Assembly: GCA_010015655.1 (NCBI GenBank)
Contig: ML976673.1
Span: 229,015-293,014 of the forward strand
Length of the DNA: 64,000 bases
Direction: 5' to 3'
Origin: Bimuria novae-zelandiae CBS 107.79
Taxonomy: Eukaryota; Ascomycota; Dothideomycetes; Pleosporales; Didymosphaeriaceae
Of this stretch, positions 22,266-33,477 are shown piece after piece. The notes under the pieces were generated by a model. It searched no databases. It was not told the DNA's origin and was given only the letters and a program-made list of their open reading frames with translations. Position 1 is the first letter of the stretch; every line of letters starts with the position of its first letter. The position numbers were made by a program, and so were the translations under genes.

Positions 22266-22887
22266 CTACGCAGCAGGCTTGGGCTTCTTAGGAGTACCGT
22301 TAGGAACCGTGAGGTGCATCCCATTCTTCTCAGCAATCTTAGCTACAGCATCGAAGGTAGCTGGAGTCTTCGTGTACCAGCTCGACGGGGGAAACGATCC
22401 GTCATCCTGGCCCTGTACCCTCTCGATCGCCTCGGGCTTCGGTTTGACTTGCTCGAGGTTGGCTACGGAAGTCAGCGAACGCTAGGGCCAAATCGCTCTA
22501 CTCGTGTGGTACTCACATGCGTATTTGTTAGCCGGGTTTCCGCCCGGGAAGTCCATCTAGCCTTGTTGTCCACCGCCCGGAATGCGTTCCAGGTACTCCC
22601 CGCGACCGTATTCATGGTTGGCCAGGGAAGTGAACTGGGCGACGTAGAGGTATTTTTGGTCTATGAGATCCTTGGGTTCCATGTACTTGCGACCGTCCAA
22701 CTGGAAGAGAGAGGTTAGCTCAGCGCTCTGGAGTCGTAAATTGGACCCAGGAGAACGGTACCTTGAAGTAGACAACAAACATTTTATCAGGACTGGGCAT
22801 GTCTGCGGCTGCGGCTGCCGTGGGACTTTCAGCAGTCGGCGGAGGGACCTTAGCGGTCGGCGTGGTGCTTCCAGCGGTCGAAGTCAT
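22266..22887 (-). pseudogene. Uncharacterised protein, tandem paralogue 2, with one in-frame TAG
   Basis: Three exons, 22887-22762, 22700-22517 and 22462-22266, splice in frame (introns 61 and 54 nt, the first with a CTAAC branch point) into 168 codons plus stop. Sequence: an A/P/T-rich start, FVVYFK at the first junction, LDGRKYMEPKDLIDQKYLYV, EYGRGEYLERIPGGGQQG, then TAG at 22557-22559, then in the same frame MDFPGGNPANKYASNLEQ, SWYTKTPATFDAVAKIAEKN and a K/P-rich end. In paralogue 1 the position of the stop is a tryptophan (QRGWAQFP), so TGG to TAG is the simplest cause. Everything else is intact, including both introns, so the lesion is recent or is tolerated. If read as written, the product ends after exon 2's first 47 codons. 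Unknown family. Confidence 0.65.
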
Positions 22888-23033
22888 TTTCGCTGTGCAA
22901 AGTTTTCGATCGTCGAATTGTGCGGTCGTAATGCTGTAGAGCTTGCTTGTTCGTAGTAGACTGCGTGGACACCGCTGCGATATGTGGAATCGTATAAAGA
23001 AGGAAGGAGAGCTCCATCGCGAAGAAGTACCGC

Positions 23034-23065
23034 TTTTATACCTGCGCTCAATTATGAGTCGACAG
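23034..23065 (-). promoter_or_regulatory. TATA box and conserved upstream module of paralogue 2
   Basis: Read on the minus strand: GTCGACTCATAATTGAGCGC followed by AGGTATAAAAGCG, about 150 bp before the ATG at 22887. It matches the module before paralogue 1 at most positions, showing that the duplication included the promoter. Confidence 0.55.
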
Positions 23066-25137
23066 TCAGATACTGTACCCATGATAGTCAGAGAATCTAT
23101 GGTGTTGCATCGACTCCTTTGGTGGGCGTAGCTCGCCGACGATAGTGAACCTCGCGCCGAATAATGGGACTGGTTCGAGGAAGGCGGCATGAACGTGCGC
23201 ATGGTCGCTGTCGAATGCGCCAAGGAGACCGATAATGGATAAATACTATGTGTGCTTCGTGGACCAGGGTCAGTGAAGCTGTTCTGGCTAGATCCTCGCC
23301 GTCTACCAACGAAAGCCTGCTCTTTCTTGCCGTTGGTGATCTGTGATACGGCTTTGCCAGTCTTTTAAAACCGCTGGCTGCCGCTGACCGCCATCGTATT
23401 CATTTGCGATACGCATACTAGTGGTGGTGGCGGACATGGTGGTGGTAATGACGATAGTGAGCATAGGCATATACTTTGTGAGTCAACGAAGAGAAAGGAC
23501 AAAACGCCGGTGTCAAGGAGCCAGTACAGGAGACAACGTGAGCAATAAGACAATGTGCGTAATTCCTTGAGTGCAATTAGAAAAACAATTGATGAGGCTG
23601 TTGAAAGAGGTCGTAACTCGCAAGGAAAGAGCAGGGTGGGTGTGGCAGGAACGAGCCTTAGCTTGGGCACGTGGCCTTCCTGCGCACCTTAGCCAGCGTA
23701 GACACATTCGTTGATAGCAATGATTGATGTTGTACAATACCACGCTCATAAGACAGCTGGCTTTTTCCGGAAGGAGTGCTCTAGGCATGTAGCTCAGTAA
23801 TATAGCGCCCGATCGGCATCCACCTCATTACAGCTCCAAATTCCTACCCAGCTACTTTATGACGCTCTGGATGCAATGACACAGGCCACATATTGGAAAG
23901 CCTGAGACTGTCGACCCATCGTATGGCGGCGTACCCACGAGCACGGCAATTTGAGGTGGTCGAGCTCGCATCTTGGCGCGGCGTGCTCTTCGCAGTGCAC
24001 AGGGGGCGTAGCCTGCAGTACCATGTCGGTAGAGGTACGGCACTCCGGTGCCTTGAGAGGCATATGACGTTTTATTTCTCTGGCCCGCATAATCCCGCTT
24101 CGAGAATGCGTGGTGTTGCAAATCTCCTTCCCCATAGAGCAGCTGCGTCGCACTGCCACACCACGCTACTGCAAATCAATAAATCAATTTATCGCACCAC
24201 ACCAGGTGGTAGTGTCACGAAGTAACTCGCGATCGCGTAAGAGCATGCTCCTATGTACCGTGTATCGCAACCGCAGGGCTGCAGAAGCGGTGTCCATCGG
24301 CACGGTGGAGAACACTGAACAGTGTGGGAGTCCGAACACCTGTCAGCGCACTGTACCCGCTGTGCCGACGGCGGCTTTGCGGAGAGGTACGGGTATTGGA
24401 ACCGAAGGAGGCCTCATCAGCGACATGGTCGTGTCAAGAGCTTGTGGCCAATGGAGCTGCGCGCATAAGAATAATTTCCTGACCAGATTGTTCCGAGAGA
24501 CGCCAGGCTGCGTTTCTCCTCCGCTGTGTCTCACAGTACCCAGTGCCCCTACCAGGGGAGAGCAGGAACTACGCGATCTGGTTTACACGAGATTTTCTAC
24601 TTTGTGAGAGGAGCGATGGGAGCTTGTTGGATCACGGAGCGTTCACGACGATACGCAGGGTCGTACTGGCGTCGCGATAGTCGAGGTGGCGACCGCAGCC
24701 CAAAAATAATTCCTTTCGCTCGATGAGTAACGGCGTCTGGCAGCCGCGCCGCCAGCGAATGGGCGGCTCCGTGTACCTTGGAAGCGGCAGGGTTGCGACA
24801 GGGATTGCCGTCATCGCGCCCCAACGGCGTGGACATAGACACCTAAATCCTTTGTTCACTCTTTATCCCACGCCGCTCGCTGAACACCTGTTTGACCCTT
24901 TGTTTGCTCGACGCCTTGTTTCCATTTCCACCTCGCAGCAACACTACCTTCAGCTTTGTAATTATTCCGGAACGCCCGCTGGCTATTGATTAGACGCGAA
25001 CACGCCTCCAGCAAGGGCACATGCACTAATCCTGACACCCCTCGCGCCTTCCCTCGACACACGACAGTCGTACCTTCCCGACCGAGACGCTCGCTCTTTC
25101 CTCCGCCATCGCTCACACACACACACAAACCTTCACC
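23066..25137. other. Intergenic region with no recognised gene; leader of the CSC1-like gene at the end
   Basis: About 2 kb in which short open frames on both strands show no recognisable protein. From about 24850 the sequence becomes C/T-rich with few Gs (CACACACACAAACCTTCACC just before the ATG), as expected for a long fungal 5' leader. Confidence 0.45.
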
Positions 25138-28100
25138 ATGGCATCCACCTCGCGGGGCATGTTCCCGCGAGATGAACCGAGTCTCCAGGAAAAGATCCTG
25201 CAGCTCATGTCGGATCCCTTCGGCGGAGAAGTATGCGACATACTGGCGGTCGACAAGTACAATACTGACACGAACAGGTTGCCACCAATTCTATTTTGGT
25301 TGCCATTGGCACGTCGTTGGGCATAACCGCCGCCATCTTCCTCGCCTTCTGCATCCTACGGCCATGGAACGAAGTTGTATATGCGCCTCGCCTTCGTCAC
25401 GCCGACGAAAAGCACAAGCCACCACCCATGGATAAGAGTCTCTTTGCGTGGGTCCGACCTGTATTCAAGACCAATGAGCACGAATACATGTACACCATCG
25501 GCATGGATGCCACCATCTTCTTGCGCATCGCTCGCATGTGTCGCAACATGTTCATCTGCCTCGCTATAATCGGCTGCAGCATCATCATACCCGTCAACAT
25601 CTCGAAATCGGTTAGTTTGGGAACGGGCGACGCCAACAACAAGAAGATCGGAAACATCATCTTCTTGATGACGCCCATGTATCTGTGGGGACAACCATTC
25701 TGGGCCATGGTCGTGTGCTCCTACGCTTTCGATATAGTCATCTGCGGTTTCCTGTGGTGGACCTACCGCGCTATTCTCCAGCTGAGAAGGAAGTTCATGG
25801 AAAGCCCAGACTACCAGAACAGCCTCCATTCGCGGACTTTGTTGATTACCGACATTAGTAGGAACCTGCGTAGCGACCAGGGCATTATTGAGATTACCGA
25901 TTCTATAAGAGCAACGCCCGATGTTCCACGTGCCTCTATCGGCAGGAATGTCAAGGATATTCCCGATCTCATTGAACAGCACGAGCAGGCCGTCATTGAT
26001 CTCGAGCAGGTTCTAGCCAAATATCTGAAGAAGCCGAACAACCTCCCGACAACCCGTCCGTTGTGCAAGCCCTCCAAAAAAGACCCCGAGTACACCAACA
26101 AGAAAGAAAAGGTGGATGCAATTGACTATCTGTCGGCAAGGATCCAGCGTCTGGAGGCCGAAATCAAGCAAGCCCGGGAGACCGTAGACAAGCGGGACGC
26201 TATGCCATACGGATTTGCCAGCTATGAGACGATCGAATCCGCGCACACGGTTGCATATGCTGCCCGAAGCAAGAAAGTCAAAGGCGCCATCATTCAGCTC
26301 GCGCCTAAGCCCAAGGACATTATCTGGAAGAACCTATCTGTAGACGCAAAATCCCGTCGATGGAAGCGCTTTGTCAACACTCTCTGGATTACCCTTCTCA
26401 CGGTGTTGTATTTCATTCCCAACGCTCTGGTCGCCGTCTTCCTTGCTCAGCTGAGCAACATTGCCGCCCTGTGGCCCGAATTTGGCGTCGAGATGAGAAA
26501 GAACCCCAAGACATGGGGTATTGTGCAAGGTGAGTGACATTGACACCGCCTTATGCAAAACGAACGCTTGAACTCTGCTGACCTAGATTGCAGGTATTGC
26601 TGCTCCAGCTTTGACCTCGCTTTTCTACTACTTCCTCCCTATCATTTTCCGTCGCCTTTCTATCAAGGCTGGTGACATCTCCAAGACATCCCGCGAAAGG
26701 CATGTCATTGCCAAGCTCTACAATTTCTTCGTCTTCAACAACTTGCTCGTCTTTTCTCTCTTCGGCGCCGTGTTCAAACTGGTCATGGCCACCATCGAGC
26801 TCGCGAAAAAAGGCGACCTCAAGTGGTACCAGATTCTCAACAACATCCACCCTTTTGAAAACACCATGATCGCTCTTTGCAACATCTCTCCTTTTTGGGT
26901 TACTTGGCTCGTCCAGCGTAACCTGGGTGCCGCCATCGATCTGGTCCAAGCCGTCAATCTGGGGTGGGGCTCCTTCTCGCGCAAATTTATGAATCCGACA
27001 CCACGTGAGCTCATCCAGCGAACTGCTCCACCGCCATTCGACTACGCCAGCTACTACAATTACTTCCTTTTCTACTCTACAGTTGCACTCTGCTTTGGAT
27101 CCCTGCAGCCCATCACTCTCGTCGTCACTGCGTTCTATTTCGCCATCGACTCTTCAATGAAGAAATATCTCTTGCTGTAAGTTACCCACCGTTCGTGTTG
27201 ATAATGGCTAATGAACTGCCTAGGTACGTCTTCGCCACCAAAAACGAATCCGGTGGGGTCTACTGGCGCACTCTATTCAATCGCTTCCTCGTCGGCACCC
27301 TCCTCTCGAACTGCATCGTCGCCCTCATGGTTGGCGCGCGCGGAGGCGACAATAAAATGCTCGGCGCCTTGGTGCCTCTCCCTCTTCTCCTCTTGGGCTT
27401 CAAGTTCTACTGCAAGTCCTCTTTCGACAGCGCTATCAAATACTACACCAAGGGCGAGACGCCCAAGGGAGTCGAGGCTCCGCCCTCGATCGACAAGGAG
27501 TCCCGCCGTCGCGACCGTGTCACTGTGCGCTTTGGCCACCCTGCGCTGTACCAGAAACTAACGGTACCAATGGTCCATGAGAAGAGCAGGCACCTGCTTG
27601 CCGAAATCTACCGCGGACGTCTAGATGGCGACATTGGCGGCGGAGGCTACAGCGACATGTACAGCATGAAGCGCATGTCAAAAGAGAACCCGGGCAAGGC
27701 CGAGGCCGCCACCGGCCCCTTCGAATTCGTCTCAGAGTCCAACATGGACTACGAGAACTACAAGAACCGCCCCGAGTTTGCCGACGAGACGGGCTCCGAG
27801 TTCGGCGGCGCGTCGAGCAGTCGGCCTGGCACGCCCTCGACCGTCATGGGCGGCGACCGCGGCCGCCCGATGTCACGAGGCAGCGAGCGCGACGAACCTG
27901 GCGTCTTGTATCCCCAGGGGTACCACACCACGCCGAGCAATCTGCGCGAGTACAGTCCGAGCCCTGATTCGCGCGGATTCAACTTGGACAGGACGGTCAG
28001 TAACACAAGTCAGGCGCGCGACGACGCGAATCTTCTAGCGGGCGCACAGCCTATGGGCGCGCATACGCCGCTGGCGAGCGCGTATACGCCGTATAGTCCC

Positions 28101-28142
28101 GACCAGGCGCATAGTAATAGGAATGACTATTTCGGGCGATGA
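25138..28142 (+). CDS. CSC1-like osmosensitive calcium-permeable cation channel (DUF221/RSN1 family)
   Basis: Four exons (25138-25230, 25278-26529, 26594-27176, 27224-28142) give 948 residues. The first intron (47 nt) has a GTATGC donor and an ACTGACAC branch point, and joins DPFGGE to VATNSILVAIGTSLGI; without it the frame breaks. Order of domains: N-terminal RSN1_TM helix region (ILVAIGTSLGITAAIFLAFC, LRPWNEVVYAPRL, YTIGMDATIFLRIARMC), a cytosolic PHM7_cyt loop with charged helices (RIQRLEAEIKQARETVDK), the multi-helix RSN1_7TM core (SLFYYFLPIIFRRLS, NFFVFNNLLVFSLFGAVFKL, NPTPRELIQRTAPPPFDYA, FAIDSSMKKYLL) and a long hydrophilic C-terminal region rich in S/P/G. TMEM63/OSCA/CSC1 proteins are stretch- and osmotically gated cation channels of the plasma membrane and endomembranes. 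All segments are present and uninterrupted. Confidence 0.95.
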
Positions 28143-28581
28143 GGAAGTGAAGGATGAGAGGCGGAATACGAATACTAATGATTTCCTTTGTACGTGTCCT
28201 GCTGGATGGGGCTTTCATATTGGCAATGGCATTTGCATTGGCACCTAGATCGGCGTTTATTTTGAGGGGGCCATTTGAACGGTTGGAAAGTTGGATAGGG
28301 TGGATGGAAGATACCATAGTACTCACAGTTAGAGAGGAAGGAAATTGATGGCTGCAAAGGCCTTACAAGTGTGATATTCTGTTTTGTTGGAATTGCTCGT
28401 GGTCCAGGTCGTGTGATAGGCTTGTTGAGGACAGCGAAAAACGATGTGTGGAATGCGAACGCGCCGTGCACGTGCGAAACTGGAAGCATCGTCCCGCACC
28501 TGGTCGGCGGGATTCCGTCTATATAATCCCTCTTTCCTCGCGCTGTTCTGAATCTTCACACAACTACTTCTGCTCGCAAGC
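28143..28581. other. 3' flank of the CSC1-like gene
   Basis: No gene. The spaced-repeat array begins at its right edge. Confidence 0.45.
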
Positions 28582-31500
28582 GGACTAAAAATCGTAAGAG
28601 ACAAGAGACATGAGGGTGCGTCTGCGGTGGACTAAAAAGTCAACATCAAGATGGTATGGGTGGAGGGGGAGAGAGGAATTAAAAAGTGCCAGAAGAGGAC
28701 CTAATGGGTGGGTTGTGGAGGTGGAACAAAACGCAAGAGCAAGGCAATGATGGGTGGAGGAGGAAGGAGAGGTGGAGGAAGACAAAAAAGTCACCGCTCA
28801 ATACTACATGGTGGTAGAGTGGAGGGACGACTAAAACACCTTTTTAACACTTTCATAAATGCGTGGAGCGGAGGGAGGACTAAAATGTGCACTTTGCACC
28901 CTGATGTGGAGTGAGTGAGGGAGGACTAAAATGCGTTGTCAACTGGTCGATGAGTGGGTGGAGGAGCGGTGGACTAAAATATATGGAGCTATGGCACATA
29001 AGGGTACGGTAGACTACAAATAAGGGGAGCTCAGGAATATGGACTGGAGAAGTGCTCTGGGGAGCAAAAATCGCCGAGGAACCAATTCAGGGAGTGGTGA
29101 GGAGAGGTGGATTTAAAGAGAGCGGTATTTGGTATATGAGGGAGTGGTGGTCTACAAATCGAAACGGCACCGCTCTATGGTGTGGAGAGGCTCTTCTTGG
29201 AGACGAAAATTCGTCAACAGAGATGCGATGAGTGGTGGGGGGAGGGAGGACTCTCCGGTCTAAAAACGGCGATCCCAAATCTCTAGAGTGGTAGAAGGAA
29301 AGAGGGATTTAAACGCGGCAAAACAAGACACATGGAGAGAAGGACGGTGGCGGGAGGACTAAAATTGCCGTAGCTCGGGGGCATGGAGTGGAGGATTGCT
29401 CCTAGGCAGTACAGATCGACAAAGCAGCTATGGATAGAGTGGTGGAGAGTTGGAATACTAAAACTATTAACACATTTCACGATGGAGTGTGCGGAGTTTA
29501 GGACTAAAACCTTTAATCACCAACTGTTATGGAGTGCGTGGAGTAGAGGGCTGAAAAGCGCTAACAAACGATATTATGGAGTGTGATGCAGGCAAGACTA
29601 AAAACGCACGAGCCTATAGTTATGGAGTGCGCGGAGGAAGCTGATTAAGACAGCACTGGATGGTTTATGGTGCCTGGTACTCGGAGCGGCGGGATTAAAA
29701 TAAGCTTAGAAAAATCTTATGAAGCACGTGAAAGAGGTGCATCAAAACTAGATCAAGCCAGAAGACTGGAGCGCGGAGGTGGACTCAAAACGTACACCAC
29801 GTGAACGTATAAGAGTCTCGGAAGACGATTCGAAAAGGAAGTAGATTGAGTCCATGGCGAGACCGAAGTCTCTCCCCACAACATCATGGAGTGCGTGGGG
29901 GTGGACTAAAACAGCACGGATTAGGCGACATGGAGTGGGAGGAGAAGTGGATCAAAACATGGCATCCGACTCGCATGGCGCGCGCGGAGCTGGAGCGGCG
30001 AGCTACGAATATGTTCGCCCAAGACCATGCAGGACGTCGAGGAGGCGGAGGGAAACATTAAATTAACCGTCCACGTACCCGATGGGAGGGCCAAAATTTT
30101 GGACGAACTCATACATGGAGTGTTCTGTGGTGGGACCTAAATTTCCGCCCCTTGTCCCAATGGAGTACGAGGTTGCGGGACCAACATATGGAAACATCTT
30201 GATCTATGGCTGTGCCGGAGGTTATCTTGGAAAGAATCCGATAAAGTTCATGAGGAGACTAAAGTGCGCCAGCACAGACCCATGAGGGGCGTGGAGGAGG
30301 TGGATTAAATTTAATCGGGCTGTGCAACATGCTGTGGCGAATGAAGGACCACAATTCAAGACCGGTCCAAGGCATGCGGAGTGTGTGGGAGCGGAACTAA
30401 AACCTCAAGAGCTCAAAGACACAGAATAGGCTAGTATGAACCGGGTCGAAAATGAACGACCAGTTGACTTATGAGTTGTGTGGAGAGCTCGACCCAAACC
30501 TCAAGAGCTGAGCTGCATGAAGTTCCAGAAGGAGGAATAAAATCGCTCACTGCTTCCTAACATGAGAAGTTCGTCGAGGAAGAGAATTAAGAGTTGCTTC
30601 CAAGCCGTGGTATGTGACGCGAGGGCTGGAGTCAAACTCAGATAACAGCGACGCATGGAGTGTGCGGACGGCCAGCAGCGCGTTGAAAATGGGTCTAAGA
30701 GTAAATAAATAGATCGTTTTCAAGAGCTGTCTCAAAAGCCTCATGATCAGCAATATGAACTTCGTGTCCAGATGGAAGCGATCAAAAATGAGCACTCTGG
30801 CTTGTCGATGGGTTGTGCGGAGAGTTGGACTGCATTATGCAGCCTTCACCGCCATGAACTCTGCAAAGGGCGAGTCGTGCACTAAAAACGGACAAACCAC
30901 TGATAAATGCGCGGTGCGGAGAGTTAGACCAAAAGATTATCACTGTCCTTACGATGAAGCGTGGAGGTTAGGAGTCAAATTTGCCAACCAAGGGAACTAT
31001 GGTGGTGAGTGTGGACCGAGGGCCGGAACTCACATAAAGATATCGTATGGAGTATGTGAAGCAAGCGAAAAATGAAAATACGGCATTCAACCATTATGCG
31101 GCGGCAGAAGCGTCCCTTCAAACTCTCAGAGACGCAGGCTATGAGTGTCTCCCGGCGACCGAAAGGACAAAGAACCCAGACAATGGCGACGCTGGAGAAC
31201 CAAAGCCAAATAGTGAACCGTTTCTGGGTATACCTCCTTGCCTGCACTAAGTTTTGGTCAAATTCGTCTCTAACAAGTGCAATGACGTCCGCGTCTTGCG
31301 TTCGATAAAAACCCTGGGTGAATGGCAATGGCGTTGGTTTCTGGAAATTAAAAATCCGGAATGCAAAGAGGACATGGCTGCGCGGCCGGATTTTGGGGCA
31401 CTAAAAGCAGTAGTTTCCTACTTCATGGGCAGTGTTTATGGTGTTTCCGTTTTGGTGCTTTGGTTTGAATTGAATAAAAGGAAGATACGTGACGTCTGTG

Positions 31501-31930
31501 AGGATTACGAGTTCAAAAATCTGCTACCAACGAGCTCATGCGAGTTTGGATGTGTACGCCAATCACAAACGTGAGAGAATTTGAGGAGAGAACTGGGTGT
31601 TTCAAGAAAATGCGGCTAATTTCATGACTTGGTGGTGGAACGAAGTAATCAACGACTACGCAAGACCAAGGCTATACGTTTCCGCTGGGTGGCCAAAAAT
31701 AATTGGCGTGTCTGGTATGGATAGGGCGGGAGGTGGACTCGAGGTCCTTGATCCGCTTGAAATGGAACGGAGATCGGAAGCTGAACTCAAAGCCGTTCTG
31801 GACAGGTCTATGACATGTACTTCAAGCTCGTTTCTACAGCAATAAATCGCCTTGGCACGCATGTGTTTCTAGGGGAGGAACCAAATGCACACTCAAGCGA
31901 TGAAATGGAGTGTGTGAGGAGCTCGGCTTC
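28582..31930 (+). repeat. Spaced-repeat array B (GGACTAAAA orientation)
   Basis: A core GGACTAAAA recurs at a nearly constant 46-50 bp over about 3.3 kb. The first four positions of the ACTAAAA-like core are 28584, 28631, 28678 and 28725, each 47 bp apart; exact GGACTAAAA is at 28582, 28629, 28877, 28923, 28971, 29356, 29501 and 29903. Each unit reads roughly ATGGAGTG-NGTGGAG-(G/A-rich)-GGTGGACTAAAA, followed by 17-20 bp that differ in every unit (e.g. CGCACGAGCCTATAGTT, CCTTTAATCACCAACTGTT) before the next ATGGAGTG. I count on the order of sixty units; cores decay toward the right and become sparse after about 31.4 kb. There is no conserved open frame. The two-part structure, a conserved half and a freely varying half with tight spacing, is not that of an ordinary minisatellite. 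Function unknown. Confidence 0.75.
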
Positions 31931-32502
31931 TAGCCGGATCCGAGAAAGAGACGAAAGATACGCGGACCAAGATTTTACAGATCAGATGTCTAGCAGGTCA
32001 CCATCTAAATGCGTTTCATTATGTAGGAGCATGACTAGAAAGGCTGATTCAAAGTCTGTCATAGCCTCGTCATGCTGGTACGTCGCTTAGACTTAGCTCG
32101 GGTAGAAAGAGAGTGCGCTTCACTCTACAGAGCACTGGGGATGAAAACATTCGGATTGGCTTACGAAGACTATGATGGGTAAGGAATGGCTACATCAATT
32201 GATTTGTTGGCTCTATCTACTATAGGTATCTTTTAACGCGGACCTCTCATTAACTGGTATTTTTTGGGTATGTCCCTCTGTATCGTGCATCCTACGACAG
32301 AGTAGTCTATTAAGCTTGGAAAGAATTTTACCGTTTGGCAGGCTATGATGATCCAACACACCGCGTTCTATCGTAGTCAGATGTATACGTAATTAAAGTA
32401 ATGCATTAACATTGATAAGGAGCGGCTTATGTTTCACTGAATGATCATATTGTGAGTTGGATTGGAGGTAATCGAGTTTGAAATATCAGTCCACTAGGAA
32501 AG
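31931..32502. other. Intergenic region, no gene seen
   Basis: Diverged sequence between the end of array B and the DUF4188-like relic. No coding features recognised. Confidence 0.4.
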
Positions 32503-33041
32503 TTTGTACCGGGTGTTTGGGAAATGGCTGGGATGTTCGCTGACATGTGGGGCGAACTAGAAAGAGATCGCACGAAATGGGGATGTGAGTCAATTCAAGT
32601 CTCCTGCCACTTTCAGAAACCGACTGCTGGCTAGTTATGGGGCGAACGGGCACAATGGTCGAGATCGCAGACACCGAAGCGGTCACCATGACCTGGCTAA
32701 CCTACTGGACCGATGTGAACAAGCTCTAGAAGTTTGCAGCCTCAGTAACCCATCGTATCCCCCAAAACGAATACGGCACTGGAAGGTTCAACCACGTAGG
32801 CACTATGCATGAAACATACAAGGCCCTAAATGGATCTTGGGGGAACGTGTATATCAACATGCCGCCGTATGGACTCGGTATGTAACCACAACGGGTGCTC
32901 TTAATTCTCCACTGAACTTATTTAGGCAAAGTGCGACTTCCCGTGAAATCGGGCGAAGATCGCGAGAAATCACACTTGCGGAACAGCAAACACTACGACA
33001 GAGGATGCGAGGGAATATCTCCAAATGGGTGTAGATGGTGA
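32503..33041 (+). pseudogene. DUF4188 / monooxygenase-like gene relic
   Basis: In one frame from about 32600 the sequence reads GTMVEIADTEAVTMTWLTYW, TDVNKL, TAG (32727-32729), then KFAASVTHRIPQNEYGTG, HVGTMHETYKALNGSWGN and VYINMPPYGLG. A canonical intron follows (32878-32925, GTATGT..TTATTTAG), then KVRLPVKSGEDREKSHLRNS to TGA at 33041. The succession W.TYW......L..F A......H....HVG.MHETY....G.W...Y.N.PP.GLG fits the DUF4188/af470-like monooxygenase family of small fungal proteins, from memory. An upstream piece MAGMFADMWGELERDRTKWG at 32525-32584 is followed by a possible intron that does not restore the frame. The stop in the core and the doubtful 5' end mark a pseudogene. It begins a run of three decayed genes beside array B. 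Confidence 0.55.
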
Positions 33042-33477
33042 AAGATGCGAGTTGATGATAAAGTATAGACTTCAGATTACCAAAGGCTCTTCCTTCCGTA
33101 GTTTTTATGCTGCTGGGTTCTATTCGAATGGTGATCTTATTGTGAGGTTGAAGTTCAGAAGAGGTATCTTGATCGTGTATTAGTTGATTTCAGACAAGAA
33201 TACCAGCGAAAGTGGCTGTCTCGGAGGGCGGATAAAGTCATGCTTATCCTGGCTGACTCGGCGTGTGGCATGGGCGGCATGGGTGGCATGGTAGTACAAA
33301 CCATCCGAAGTCAAAATTATCTCAATCAACGCACCTTGATTACAAGATCTTTGCATGAGACGTTGCTCAAGCAATACCGTGGTTGTAGCTCCAATAAATC
33401 CAGCCTCGTGAGTTATTTTGCGTGCGTCCCGCGTCCTTGTAGCCTAACCTTAACTGATCTTGATCGTGGTAGCCGAC
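33042..33477. other. Short intergenic stretch
   Basis: Contains a tiny GGCATGGGC/GGCATGGGT/GGCATGGT repeat around 33266-33291 and nothing else recognised. It forms the 5' flank of the amidohydrolase relic. Confidence 0.4.

Noticed and set aside
28582..31930. A CRISPR array in the strict sense
   Set aside because: The layout is repeat-spacer-like, but repeats are strongly degenerate, spacer length varies, no cas genes are present and the genome is fungal. Reported as a spaced repeat of unknown kind instead.
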